From NCBI RefSeq assembly GCF_000732325.1, contig NZ_BBIW01000021.1, positions 1-62,616 of the forward strand: a stretch of DNA of 62,616 nucleotides, in the 5' to 3' direction. This document shows, piece after piece, positions 16,619 through 26,040 of the stretch; the first letter of the stretch is position 1, and the number at the start of each line of letters is the position of its first letter. Under the pieces are notes generated by a model that worked only from the letters and a program-made list of their open reading frames with translations, had not been told where the DNA came from and did not search any database. The translations under genes were made by a program, and so were the position numbers. The DNA comes from Paenibacillus sp. TCA20. GTDB lineage: Bacteria > Bacillota > Bacilli > Paenibacillales > Paenibacillaceae.

Positions 16619-18835
16619 CTATTCTTTTTTCTCTGGCAGCGGTGTAAAGAGCAGATTGACAGGCAAATTGCTTCCTGGTGCTGCAGTCATCAGGATTTCT
16701 ACCTTTTGACTATAGTCACCTGTACGATATAATACTGCCTGCTCGTTAGGCGCGCTCACCTGACCGGCTGAGTATATCGCCGTAATGTTGCCGTTGACCA
16801 TGGCATAACCGGAATATTTACCTCCGCGCGGATTGAAGGAGATGAGTGTGTTGGCCGCTACGTTATCGAATGTCATTTTGTACAATACGCCAAAGTTACC
16901 TGTGTTAGATGCTTCAACACCGAGCATTGGGTCCATACCGGCCAGATTCGGATCGTCCTGATTGTCTCCTAGAGCCAAACGCTGCGCTGTATCTCCAACG
17001 TACTCAGAATAACGGATTACTCGAGTCGAATTCGGGTACGTACCTCGGTTATGAACACCATCGCGATCGAGAACAGGCAATTCACCAAGTACCGTAAGCG
17101 GATCGAGCTTCTCATCAATCATCACGACATTGTACTCAATTGGATAGTCGCTGTGCATATCAGAGAATAACGAGATAACATCACCTTGCTTCATTCTCGT
17201 CTTGCTCAGCTCTGTCATCACCAGCTTGCTCTCTCCTGGTTCGAGTGTCAGCATGGATTGTTTGGAGCCGTTCTGCATGGATTCAAAATAATTGTATACG
17301 GATTTCTTACCCGCTGCGGTTGCGATACCTGTTGGACCGGCAAAGCCAAGGTTCTCCGTCGTAATGGTGGCCTTCGTGGCGTTCTTATTCGTTGCCACTA
17401 CATACATCTTCACGTTCTTGCCGACATTGTTCACATGGTGGATCATAAAGCGGGTGTCGCCCACTGAGGTTTCCTTATATACAATGCCTTCGCTGTTAAC
17501 GGTTTCGGGACTGTTACTGCGAATGAGTGTGCTCGGCTCATCATAATATGAATAGTTGATCTTTGGCAGAGCAGGCACATTAGACCCGTCAAAAGAGAAC
17601 TTCTCTCCAGGAGGCAGAAGCAGCTTATTAAAGTCATCTGCAGAATACAGTGTTTCTCCCGTTACAATAATCGTCTTCTCATAAGTAGCTGTTAACCCTT
17701 TATTGTCCGTTACCGTGAGGCTGATCGTTTTGGGTCCTGGTGTAAAATGGGCATAAGCTTTATTATTCCAATCATGCTTCACAATCTGACCATCGTCAGT
17801 GCTCTGATCCGTAATGGTAATGAATTCGCCCATTCGATATTCATCCTTATCCGTCGTAAACATGGCAACCGGCGGCAGATTAGGCTGAAGTACGGTTATC
17901 TTCTGGCTGTATGGATCACTCCAGCTCCCGTTCTCATCTTGTACCGTATATGTAATGGTATACTCGCCTGCCTGAGCATAAATGTCCTGTCTGCCTTCCC
18001 AGCGTTCGTTAACAATCTCAAGTCCCGAAGGGGAAGTCGCTTCCGTCACATATGTGAGCGTCGTTTGGCCAGCAAAAATTTCCTTCTCCTGGATGCTGAA
18101 CTTGGCAACAGGCTTAACCGACACATCCATAATGATCAGCTTGCCGACATTGTCTACCTTATAAGATATGTTAAGTGCTTGCGTAATTGCAGTCAGCGGG
18201 ACCATGAAGGTATTCTTCGTTTGGAAGGAGGTGCCTTTCATCGACTTGGAAACGCCATTAACCGTATACTTGCTGCTGTCCGTTTTGAAGCGAAGCTCGT
18301 TGGTTCCGCTCGTAATAATGGTTTCCTTGGTTTTCTTGTCATAAGTCACTTTATAGCCTACACGGTCCACGAGGGCACGGATCGGAACATACGAAACACC
18401 CTTCTTGACTTGCATCGGTTGAGGTGCGTTATATACTTGACCACCTTGCTCCATCTTCGTGCTGTTAAAGTGCAGTATCAGCTCATTAGCGGAAGCCGCA
18501 GGTATGGGTTCAGTTGTATCCGTATTATTGTCGATAACTTCTGCAGGCGGTTCAGTCACCTCAGCCGGTTCTGTCCCAGTGGCTGCGTTTGGCAATGGTG
18601 CTGACTCGTCCGTACCCGCAGAGTTGTTATTTACAGCTTCTCCTTGAGAGCCTTGCTGATCAGAGATAGAAGCTTCGTTTCCAGTCTCTTGAGATGTCAG
18701 GCTCTGCTCAAGAACTTCACTCACATCCGATTCTTGTGGAGCATTGGCTACGGTAGATTGTGCACTAACCGGGATAGCTGAAGCGATCTGTGACAAGGCC
18801 AGGACGGTTAGCATGGATAGTTTCTTCAGTTTCAT
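16619..18835 (-). CDS. Secreted copper-amine-oxidase-stalk / PKD-domain protein
   Basis: A 738-residue exported protein. Signal peptide at residues 1-25 (cleavage likely at VSAQ), then a low-complexity acidic and Pro/Ala-rich linker to about 115. Residues ~118-240 form a copper amine oxidase N-terminal (stalk) domain with VKKGVSYVPIRALVD and TFMVPLTAI. Two PKD-like beta domains follow (~242-316 and ~320-393), then an unrecognised 340-residue C-terminal region. No amine oxidase catalytic domain is present. In Paenibacillus such stalk domains serve as wall-associated modules; a cell-surface adhesion or polymer-binding role is likely but unproven. Confidence 0.85.
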   Translation of the reverse strand: MKLKKLSMLTVLALSQIASAIPVSAQSTVANAPQESDVSEVLEQSLTSQETGNEASISDQQGSQGEAVNNNSAGTDESAPLPNAATGTEPAEVTEPPAEVIDNNTDTTEPIPAASANELILHFNSTKMEQGGQVYNAPQPMQVKKGVSYVPIRALVDRVGYKVTYDKKTKETIITSGTNELRFKTDSSKYTVNGVSKSMKGTSFQTKNTFMVPLTAITQALNISYKVDNVGKLIIMDVSVKPVAKFSIQEKEIFAGQTTLTYVTEATSPSGLEIVNERWEGRQDIYAQAGEYTITYTVQDENGSWSDPYSQKITVLQPNLPPVAMFTTDKDEYRMGEFITITDQSTDDGQIVKHDWNNKAYAHFTPGPKTISLTVTDNKGLTATYEKTIIVTGETLYSADDFNKLLLPPGEKFSFDGSNVPALPKINYSYYDEPSTLIRSNSPETVNSEGIVYKETSVGDTRFMIHHVNNVGKNVKMYVVATNKNATKATITTENLGFAGPTGIATAAGKKSVYNYFESMQNGSKQSMLTLEPGESKLVMTELSKTRMKQGDVISLFSDMHSDYPIEYNVVMIDEKLDPLTVLGELPVLDRDGVHNRGTYPNSTRVIRYSEYVGDTAQRLALGDNQDDPNLAGMDPMLGVEASNTGNFGVLYKMTFDNVAANTLISFNPRGGKYSGYAMVNGNITAIYSAGQVSAPNEQAVLYRTGDYSQKVEILMTAAPGSNLPVNLLFTPLPEKKE

Positions 18836-19074
18836 TCTTTGACTCCTTCTGTTCTATTTTTCTATTCTCCTCTAAAAATCATAGTATTAGACGCTCCGTA
18901 TCGGAAAAAGTTTCTAATTTTATTCTATATAATTCTAATTTTCGCCATAATATCCTAGCCCAGCTAATTTACATAGTAAGTAGAGCTGTTAAGCCTGCAC
19001 ACAGATAATTGGTAAAGATTAGATGCGTGCACTATAATTTAATAGAAGTGACAACAAATAGAGAGGAGTTAACC

Positions 19075-20265
19075 ATGCTATCCCATCTTAAGAAAATAGA
19101 CTGGACGATCGTTATCATTTTATGCTTTTTTATGGTTGCGAGCATTCTTCTCATTCACAGCGGCATTCAGTCTGATCCGATCATGGCCGGCTCTGACAAG
19201 ACGATGCTGCTCTATTATATTCTTGGATTTGTCGTACTCTTTGGGACCGCATTTGTTAATTACAAGCTGTTCATTAAATATCATTGGATTCTGTTTACGG
19301 CTGGTCTATTACTGCTTCTCTATGTTGCTTTTTTTGGAGATGTCATTAATGGGGCCAAAGGCTGGATCAGCTTAGGTCCTGTTAACGTTCAGCCGGCAGA
19401 AGTGTTTAAATTTATATTGATTCTGAGTCTTGCTGCTATCGTAGCAGCCAAGCAGCGTGAGCTCTTCTTCTGGAAAGACGTTGTTCCCATTTCTCTCCTC
19501 ACCTTCGTTCCCTTCGCGTTCGTAATGGTACAGAATGATATGGGAAACGCGCTCTGCTATGTCGTGATTCTGCTGGGTATTCTATGGATAGGCAATATGA
19601 AAAATATACATACCCTGCTGATTATGTTACTTATCGCGGTGCTCGTGTATGGAGGAATCAAATCGTATATCGGTTTTCATGATCAGATTACCAGCTTCTT
19701 GACGGATATAGACAAGGAGCACTGGCTGGATCGGTTTGATGCTTGGCTTCTTCCCGATGAAGCGAGCAAGGATGCCACCTACCATACCAATAATGCCAAG
19801 CTGGCTATTGCTTCAGGGGGACTATTTGGCAAGGGCTTTCTCAGCGGTGCTTACGTTCAGTCGGGCTTTGTCCCTTATACCTATTCTGATTCGATTATTG
19901 TTGTTGCCGCAGAGGAGTTTGGATTTCTTGGTGTATCCGTTATTTTATTTCTGTACTTCATTATCGTCCATAGACTCATTACCATTGCGCTGGAGTGCAA
20001 GAGCAGCGAAGGTCCTGTCATTATTGTAGGGATCGTGTCCATGCTGCTCTATCAAATATTTGAGAATATCGGAATGTTTATCGGTTTAATGCCCCTGACA
20101 GGAATTACACTTCCTTTTCTCAGCTTCGGTGGATCTTCACTGCTCATTAACATGGCTTGCATGGGAGTCGTACTAAGCATCCGGCTGTATGATGAAGAAC
20201 CTGAGGAGCTATTTATGAATCCTCACCCTTCTTATCTTATGGAGCAGAAGGAACGCTCATTATAG
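19075..20265 (+). CDS. SEDS-family peptidoglycan polymerase (FtsW/RodA/SpoVE)
   Basis: A 396-residue multi-helix protein of the SEDS family, which polymerises lipid II into glycan strands together with a class B PBP. The hallmark segment GAKGWISLG then VQPAEVFKF is at about residues 93-115. The segment YTYSDSIIVVAAEEFGF contains the Asp that corresponds to the catalytic one of RodA. The C-terminal LPFLSFGGSSL is conserved. ATG 19075 follows GAGAGGAG. It stands alone without a partner PBP, like the extra RodA-type copies often found in Paenibacillus. Confidence 0.9.
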   Translation: MLSHLKKIDWTIVIILCFFMVASILLIHSGIQSDPIMAGSDKTMLLYYILGFVVLFGTAFVNYKLFIKYHWILFTAGLLLLLYVAFFGDVINGAKGWISLGPVNVQPAEVFKFILILSLAAIVAAKQRELFFWKDVVPISLLTFVPFAFVMVQNDMGNALCYVVILLGILWIGNMKNIHTLLIMLLIAVLVYGGIKSYIGFHDQITSFLTDIDKEHWLDRFDAWLLPDEASKDATYHTNNAKLAIASGGLFGKGFLSGAYVQSGFVPYTYSDSIIVVAAEEFGFLGVSVILFLYFIIVHRLITIALECKSSEGPVIIVGIVSMLLYQIFENIGMFIGLMPLTGITLPFLSFGGSSLLINMACMGVVLSIRLYDEEPEELFMNPHPSYLMEQKERSL

Positions 20266-20275
20266 GCATCAAAAA

Positions 20276-20313
20276 AAGGAACTCTGCCTGAGAATTCTCA
20301 GGCAGAGTTCCTT
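20276..20313. terminator. 38 bp perfect palindrome, terminator
   Basis: A perfect palindrome with a 19 bp arm starting AAGGAACTCTGCC and ending in its complement, 10 bases after the SEDS stop codon. It is flanked by A7 on the left, so it works best for the minus strand as a terminator, but it also separates the two convergent genes. Confidence 0.8.
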
Positions 20314-20327
20314 GCTCAGTCTATATC

Positions 20328-20519
20328 CTACTCGTCATGGTTATCCATCGTTTTCCGTACTTCTTTAAACGTCCTCGCCGCATAAATTCCTACAAACACA
20401 AGACCGATCAGCATGGGGATAAATCCAATGAATTGATCTCTACCTGTTAGCGTCATAACGAGCAGGCCTACGAGTATCAGTCCAATTCCTGTATATTTGT
20501 TCCATTTATTATTGCGCAT
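20328..20519 (-). CDS. Small two-helix membrane protein
   Basis: A 63-residue protein with two predicted membrane helices (YTGIGLILVGLLVMTL and GFIPMLIGLVFVGIY) separated by TGRDQF, and a basic/acidic tail. GGAG stands eight bases before ATG 20519. I do not recognise a named family. It is monocistronic and lies convergent to the SEDS gene. Confidence 0.7.
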   Translation of the reverse strand: MRNNKWNKYTGIGLILVGLLVMTLTGRDQFIGFIPMLIGLVFVGIYAARTFKEVRKTMDNHDE

Positions 20520-20727
20520 TCTGTCAGCTCCACAGTCAATGTTGTACATTCACTGCAATCATACCATATATTCACGTCAAAGCTCTATTCGTCACGCTGT
20601 AATATGCGGGCTTTGGCTGATGGTGCTCATCAAATAGGAAGGACCAGTTCTTACGCCCGAGCACTGGCCACGCCTCTCTATTGAGAAGCGGAGATCCTGT
20701 ATCATGAAATGATTCTAATCATTAGGA

Positions 20728-22206
20728 TTAGAAATTTAATGTATTATTACTCTTCTTGTCTGCTGGTACCTCTGGAATATACTCCTTCTCCCAAAACTCC
20801 GCATTCTTGATCCCCAATTTAACAGGGTCAAATACAGGGTCCTTACCCTCTTTTTTCTGCGCCTCATAATCTTTAAGTACCTTGAGGGCAGGCTTAGTGA
20901 GCAGGAGAATGGCTATAATATTGAGCCAAGCCATACTGCCAACGCCGATATCTCCGAGTCCCCATGCAAGGCTCGCTGTCTTCACACTGCCATAGAATGT
21001 AGCAGCTAGGATGACCAGCTTGAGCACAAATTCGGTCCAAATCCTACGGGTCTTCTGATTGATATAAGCAAGATTCGTCTCAGCCATATAATAATAGGCC
21101 ATGATTGTTGTGAAGGCAAAGAATAACAGAGCAATCGCAATGAACGGAGCACCAAAGCCTGGAAGGAAGGTCTCTACTGCCCTGATCGTGAAATCAGGAC
21201 CTGGACTAACATCACCCAAGTTATTAACAATCGGAGCCGCACCTTCAGGAGTTACATTGTACATTCCCGTGATCAGAATCATGAATGCCGTAGCAGAGCA
21301 TACAAACAATGTATCAATATAGATTGAGAATGCCTGAACCAAGCCCTGCTTCGCAGGATGGGATACTTCAGCAGCGGCAGCCGCATGCGGCGCCGTTCCC
21401 TGTCCTGCTTCATTGGAATAGATGCCTCGCTTTACACCCCAGCTGATAGCAGCCCCGATAATTCCGCCAAAGGCTGCATGAGCACCAAATGCACTTGAAA
21501 AGATCATGCTCAATACGGCTGGAATTTCAGAGAAATTCATAATTACAATAAGGAATGCCATAATGATGTAGCCTGAGGCCATAAATGGAACTGCGATCTG
21601 AGCGACATTCGCAATCCGCTTAACTCCGCCAAAGATAATGACAGCCAGAAGAATGACGAGAATAATTCCTGTGATAACCGGATCTATGTTAAATGCCGTC
21701 GACATTCCCGATGCAATACTATTTGCCTGAACACCTGGCAGAAGGACACCGGTGGCCAGTACGGTCACGATTGCAAACAGTACCGCATACCATTTCATAT
21801 TCAAGCCTTTTTCTATGTAATAGGCAGGGCCCCCGCGGAATTGACCGTTCTGCTTCGTTTTGTACACCTGCCCCAGTGCTGCTTCGACAAATGCAGAGCC
21901 TGCACCCAGGAAGGCAATCAGCCACATCCAGAATACCGCACCTGGTCCCCCAAACGCGATGGCCGTTGCGACACCTGCGATATTACCTGTACCGACTCTT
22001 CCCGCCAAGGCCATGGATAAGGCTTGAAAGGAGGATATCCCCGCCTCAGAGCTTTTACCTTTAAACATCTGCTTAAACATTTCCTTAATCATTCTTACCT
22101 GCATAAAACGCGTTGCAAAAGTATAAAAGAGTCCTGTCGCTAAACATAGATAGATTAATGCGTCACTCCATATAATACCGTTTAACCAATTAACAAATGA
22201 CTCCAT
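20728..22206 (-). CDS. AGCS-family sodium:alanine (amino acid) symporter
   Basis: A 492-residue transporter with about eleven membrane helices of the alanine/glycine:cation symporter family. Recognisable are ALAGRVGTGNIAGVATAI near residue 65, GGPGAVFWMW, GGPAYYIEKG and the NEAGQGTAPHAAAA segment. It imports alanine, glycine or a related amino acid with sodium. GGGAGG precedes the ATG. It is monocistronic; no glycine riboswitch-like structure is visible in the upstream region. Confidence 0.92.
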   Translation of the reverse strand: MESFVNWLNGIIWSDALIYLCLATGLFYTFATRFMQVRMIKEMFKQMFKGKSSEAGISSFQALSMALAGRVGTGNIAGVATAIAFGGPGAVFWMWLIAFLGAGSAFVEAALGQVYKTKQNGQFRGGPAYYIEKGLNMKWYAVLFAIVTVLATGVLLPGVQANSIASGMSTAFNIDPVITGIILVILLAVIIFGGVKRIANVAQIAVPFMASGYIIMAFLIVIMNFSEIPAVLSMIFSSAFGAHAAFGGIIGAAISWGVKRGIYSNEAGQGTAPHAAAAAEVSHPAKQGLVQAFSIYIDTLFVCSATAFMILITGMYNVTPEGAAPIVNNLGDVSPGPDFTIRAVETFLPGFGAPFIAIALLFFAFTTIMAYYYMAETNLAYINQKTRRIWTEFVLKLVILAATFYGSVKTASLAWGLGDIGVGSMAWLNIIAILLLTKPALKVLKDYEAQKKEGKDPVFDPVKLGIKNAEFWEKEYIPEVPADKKSNNTLNF

Positions 22207-22526
22207 TCACAAACCTCCCGGAAATTATACTTTTACATCGAGCTACGTCATATAACTTAACTTAATCCTCCTAACTTTACATAATATCACTTACGTATAA
22301 ATACAATTTTGTCATTATCTTGAGTTATTATAAACTTAACTCCCCATATGATGTCAATATATATTTCATAGGTGTATTCAAGTATGATAAATACTCTATA
22401 TAAATTCCCGTTCACAATTTGTAATTTATACAGCTGTATGTCAAAGTTTATGTCAAGTTTGAATGAAAACAAAAAAAGAGCCCTGTCTTATACTAAGACG
22501 AACTCTTCATTGAACTAACATTTTCA
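22207..22526. other. AT-rich intergenic region, symporter promoter
   Basis: About 320 bp that hold the promoter of the symporter and the terminator of the MATE gene (22471-22506). A second GGAGG at about 22268-22272 is not followed by a usable frame. No RNA gene or ORF with support is seen. Confidence 0.5.
22471..22506 (-). terminator. Intrinsic terminator of the MATE gene
   Basis: On the minus strand AAGAG, then GTCTTA pairing with TAAGAC, and CTCTT close a stem that is followed by seven T. Confidence 0.75.
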
Positions 22527-23903
22527 TTATGTTAAAGGTATCGTATCTAGTGAAGGAGGAGTTACTACTTCATTGCTCACTTCTGCCTTCTTCAAATATT
22601 TCTTTCCTTTCCATCTATAGTAAGACAGAATTCCTCTTAAATATTCATCAGCGATCATGCAGGAATAAATACCGATCAGGCCCCATCCTAGGTGAACTCC
22701 CAGTACGTAAGAGAGCCCTGTAGCTACGATCCACATCGATCCTAGTGAGATATACATGGTAAACCTTGTATCTCCAATCGCATTGAGCGAGCTGCCGAGT
22801 GCCATATTAAGCATTTTCCCCGGCTGCAAGATCAGATTCATTCCCAGCAAGGAGGCTCCGATCGCAATGATGGTCTGATCATCGGTGAACAGGCCTAATA
22901 TATGTCTGCCGAACACAAAGAGGATGAAAGCATTGACTACAACATAAATTGCTCCGATACCTAGTGCTCTGTAGGCACTCCGGTATGCTTCCTTTATTTT
23001 CCCTGCACCAAACAGATGTGCAATTTGAATTTGGGCTGCCATCGCAATGGAGGAACCGAGCAGGAAACAGAACGATTCCAATGTGTTCATATAAGTTCTG
23101 GCTGCCAGTTCTGCCGATCCCAGCGTCGCGATAAAAGAGTACAGGATAAGCTGTGTAAAGACCCAGCAGGAGGAATTGACCCCGAGCGGCCAGCCGATCT
23201 TCATAATCTCGCCGAACAAAGGCTTGTTGAATATCCGGAATTCCTTCCACTGTATCTTATAATCAAATGAACGAAGGAACATGTAGAACAGCAGTAATAC
23301 AGCCAAAAGCCGGCTTACGACCGTTGAGATCGCTACTCCAGTAAGTCCCCACTGCGGGAAACCGAAGGCCCCGAATATGAATCCATAGTTAAAGAAGACG
23401 TGGATAATATTCATGCCGATGGCAACATACATCGGCCCCTTCGTATTTCCTGTATTCCGAATCACCGTGCTCATCGTTGCCATCATCGCGACGAGCACCA
23501 TCCCCCCGCCTACAATGGAAATATAAGTCCCTGCGAGCGGCAGCAATCCGGTTGGGAGCTGCAGCATTGTAGAAATTTGTTCGGGGAACACATACAGAAC
23601 AGCGCTGCACAGTATGCCAATCAGCGTGGTCACGCTAAAGGCCATTATACCGATAATACGTGCATCCTGCTTCTTGCTTGAGCCCAGCTTCTGAGCAATC
23701 AGAATCCCTGCCCCGCTGGCAATTGTTGTAAACAAGACCGTCATTGCCTGGAACAGCTGATTAGAGAATCCGACAACGGCGACGGCATCGTCAGATATCC
23801 TGCTTACCATTAATGTATCGACTGCTCCGAGCAGAAACTGCAGAAACAGTTCAATAAATATGGGCCATGCCAGCACCCATAACGTAAACTTTTTACTATC
23901 CAT
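22527..23903 (-). CDS. MATE-family efflux transporter
   Basis: A 458-residue, twelve-helix MATE protein that probably exports cationic drugs or toxic metabolites with sodium or protons. Duplicated halves are visible, with VDTLMVSRISDDAVAVVGFSNQL near the start and the second half beginning near KPLFGEIMKIGWPLG. I chose ATG 23903, although GGAGG lies 14 bases upstream; a GTG at 23924 is the other option. It is divergent from an AraC regulator that may control it. Confidence 0.88.
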   Translation of the reverse strand: MDSKKFTLWVLAWPIFIELFLQFLLGAVDTLMVSRISDDAVAVVGFSNQLFQAMTVLFTTIASGAGILIAQKLGSSKKQDARIIGIMAFSVTTLIGILCSAVLYVFPEQISTMLQLPTGLLPLAGTYISIVGGGMVLVAMMATMSTVIRNTGNTKGPMYVAIGMNIIHVFFNYGFIFGAFGFPQWGLTGVAISTVVSRLLAVLLLFYMFLRSFDYKIQWKEFRIFNKPLFGEIMKIGWPLGVNSSCWVFTQLILYSFIATLGSAELAARTYMNTLESFCFLLGSSIAMAAQIQIAHLFGAGKIKEAYRSAYRALGIGAIYVVVNAFILFVFGRHILGLFTDDQTIIAIGASLLGMNLILQPGKMLNMALGSSLNAIGDTRFTMYISLGSMWIVATGLSYVLGVHLGWGLIGIYSCMIADEYLRGILSYYRWKGKKYLKKAEVSNEVVTPPSLDTIPLT

Positions 23904-23945
23904 ATCTAATATTCCAACCTCCACAACAAAATAAGCGTTTATTAA

Positions 23946-23966
23946 TGAAAGCGATCCAAACGCTTC
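23946..23966. promoter_or_regulatory. Inverted repeat in the MATE/AraC divergent promoter
   Basis: AAGCG and CGCTT with a seven-base spacer, inside TGAAAGCG...CGCTTCA. It could be a binding site of the AraC protein or a degenerate cre site; only the symmetry is seen. Confidence 0.35.
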
Positions 23967-24064
23967 AACATTTTCAAATTATAGATGGTATACTAAATGG
24001 ATAATATCATTTTATGAACTCAAACTTATAATATTCAAACCTAAGGAAATGAAAGGGCTTTAAT

Positions 24065-24943
24065 ATGACGATTCTTCATTTTTCTGTTCCTCCGCTGCCG
24101 GAGTATATCATGAGCGGGATTTGTATCGGACCTATGGCGGGTAAGCATCCAAACCGCAGAAATATTGGAATCTTCGATCTGCTGGTTGTGCACTCTGGTG
24201 AGCTTGAAGTGACAGAGAACGGAACTGCCTATCAGATCAGTGCAGGGAAATATTTAATTCTTAGGCCGGATGCGCACCATTACGGGACGAAAGAATGCTC
24301 AGAGGATACAACCTATTACTGGCTGCATTTTCAATCTTCTGGCTCGTGGAGCACGGATTCTTCATCTCTGAAGCTTCCGAGTCATGATTCTTCCGAGCTG
24401 CAATTAATGGTCCCGAATTACTTTACGCTGCAGATCCCTCAGTTCGGCACGCTGCCAAGCATAGACACAACAGAGGAATTGCTTCGGACATTAACTGGGC
24501 TGGTACAGCACGGTCATCATACTCCATCCTTATGGAAGCAGCAGCTTGTTTTTCAAGAGCTGATGGAGCATTTGGCCGGAGCACTTGAGCCGCCGATTTC
24601 CTCACCATCCTCTACGTGCGCCAGTAAAGCCGCTGCATATATACGCAAGTATTATCGAGAGGAATTTAAAGCTCAGACTATGGGAGAGCACATCAATTTT
24701 CATCCTGTCTATATCGCACGTTGCATGCAGAAGGAATTTAATTGTTCTCCGGTCGAGTATTTACTGCAGTACCGAATTGAACAGGCAAAGCTGCTGCTAT
24801 TACAAACAGATCTGTCCATCAGCCGGGTCGCTGAAGAAGTAGGCTTTAATCAGGCTGCGTACTTCACATCCTGTTTCACCAAACAGGAGGGCATATCACC
24901 TCGAAAATTTCGGAAGCGTTTATTCATGATTGATGACTCCTAA
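24065..24943 (+). CDS. AraC-family transcriptional regulator
   Basis: A 292-residue protein. The N-terminal half is a cupin-like ligand domain (HSGELEVTENG, GKYLILRPDAHHYG). The C-terminal ~100 residues are the double HTH, with YIARCMQKEFNCSPVEYLL then DLSISRVAEEVGFNQAAYFTSCFTKQEGISPRKFR. This layout is typical of regulators of sugar or efflux genes. Divergent from the MATE gene. Confidence 0.92.
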   Translation: MTILHFSVPPLPEYIMSGICIGPMAGKHPNRRNIGIFDLLVVHSGELEVTENGTAYQISAGKYLILRPDAHHYGTKECSEDTTYYWLHFQSSGSWSTDSSSLKLPSHDSSELQLMVPNYFTLQIPQFGTLPSIDTTEELLRTLTGLVQHGHHTPSLWKQQLVFQELMEHLAGALEPPISSPSSTCASKAAAYIRKYYREEFKAQTMGEHINFHPVYIARCMQKEFNCSPVEYLLQYRIEQAKLLLLQTDLSISRVAEEVGFNQAAYFTSCFTKQEGISPRKFRKRLFMIDDS

Positions 24944-24950
24944 TAACGAA

Positions 24951-24988
24951 ACAAAGGTCCGAACCGTTAATCGGTATCGGACCTTTGT
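24951..24988. terminator. Bidirectional terminator between AraC and lipoprotein genes
   Basis: ACAAAGGTCCGA pairs with TCGGACCTTTGT, extended by ACCG/CGGT around a TTAAT loop with one bulged base. It separates two convergent genes. Confidence 0.75.
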
Positions 24989-25006
24989 ATCCTCATATCA
25001 GAACCT

Positions 25007-25879
25007 CTATCGATCTAACTCAATGGTATTTAGTGAAGCATAGGCGTGAGGTTTAAATCCTTCCGTCGCCTCTCCTTGCGGGATTGACACCTCATAAATA
25101 AACCAGGTGTCTTCAACATCCTTGATGATATATTCATAAGAATTACCTGTCGCTTCTTCCCTTACTTTTAGAAACAGGCTTGCCTTATCGATGCTGTCAC
25201 TGTCCTGTTCTTCAACAGTGCCATACTTAGAGAGTCTGGTCATCCCTTCTTCTTTTAATTGTGCAAGCTCCGTATCACCATTCTCTTGAGCAATCTTCAC
25301 CTCATAACCCGGATCCACATCCATAGACAACACACCTGTCTCTGGATTAAAGGAGAAGATATCAAACACATATAAAGAATATCCAGCTGCTGCTTTAACC
25401 AGCTCTGCTTCTTTTTGCTCCGTCGTACCTTCAAGCTGCAATTCGATCTCTGTTACGGCAGGTCTTCCGTCTTCCGGTGATTCGGAATCTATGCCTTCAG
25501 GACCCTCACTTCCTTGTGCAGAGCTTATAATCTCAATGAGAACCAACTGCTTCAGCGAATCCTGGCCTTCAATCGGCCGCTCTTCATACCTAAATTCAAG
25601 CACGCTGTTCTCTTCCACCTCCGCAATCGCATCCTGCATGCCCTCACCTAACTGAAAGGCTGTTGGCTCGCCATCGATTACAATCTCAGCCGTGTGCGGA
25701 TCGGCAAGACCTGTAAGCGTTCCTCTCGCTTCCTTGATTACTGCCTCGGGCTCATTCGGCTCCACAACGCCTTGGTCAACTCCGGGATCAGGGACAGGCT
25801 CCCCTTCCGTACTCTGACCACATCCTGCAATCGTACATACAAGCAGTAACATCCATATCATTTGGAATCGGATTTTCAT
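25007..25879 (-). CDS. Predicted lipoprotein of unknown function
   Basis: A 290-residue secreted lipoprotein with a short signal peptide and the lipobox TIAGC at about residues 16-20, followed by an acidic Pro-rich linker. The first body part (GTLTGLADPHTAEIVIDG) looks like a small beta domain that recurs in Paenibacillus lipoproteins; the C-terminal part has no family I recognise. ATG 25879 follows AGAGGAGG. It is divergent from the germination operon (161 bp), so a link with spores is possible but unproven. Confidence 0.7.
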   Translation of the reverse strand: MKIRFQMIWMLLLVCTIAGCGQSTEGEPVPDPGVDQGVVEPNEPEAVIKEARGTLTGLADPHTAEIVIDGEPTAFQLGEGMQDAIAEVEENSVLEFRYEERPIEGQDSLKQLVLIEIISSAQGSEGPEGIDSESPEDGRPAVTEIELQLEGTTEQKEAELVKAAAGYSLYVFDIFSFNPETGVLSMDVDPGYEVKIAQENGDTELAQLKEEGMTRLSKYGTVEEQDSDSIDKASLFLKVREEATGNSYEYIIKDVEDTWFIYEVSIPQGEATEGFKPHAYASLNTIELDR

Positions 25880-26040
25880 GATCAGCACCTCCTCTAATTT
25901 AGGACGCGATTGAATACTCTAAAGTTGCTCATAAATCCACATTGGGCTCTGAACTTTTACCCTTCGGTTTTACTTATTGCATAATAATTCCTTCGTTTGG
26001 GACAAATTAATGACATCATTTAGTAAACGAGTGTGATGAC

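Noticed and set aside
17747..18604. A 285-codon plus-strand open frame
   Set aside because: It lies fully antisense to the CuAO-stalk protein gene, which has a signal peptide and recognisable domains; no start signal is present on the plus strand.
22207..22290. Glycine or other riboswitch before the AGCS symporter
   Set aside because: No conserved riboswitch core or terminator/antiterminator pair is visible in the leader.
22287..22472. A 61-codon minus-strand frame in the symporter upstream region
   Set aside because: Its TTG start lies in the T tract of the MATE terminator, it has no ribosome binding site, and its Ile/Tyr/Asp-rich composition reflects AT-rich DNA.
25950..25990. Sigma-G-like promoter (CATAATA at 25980-25986) before the germination operon
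   Set aside because: A -10-like match is present, but no -35-like sequence is found at 17-18 bases; the nearest TGAACT is 24 bases away.
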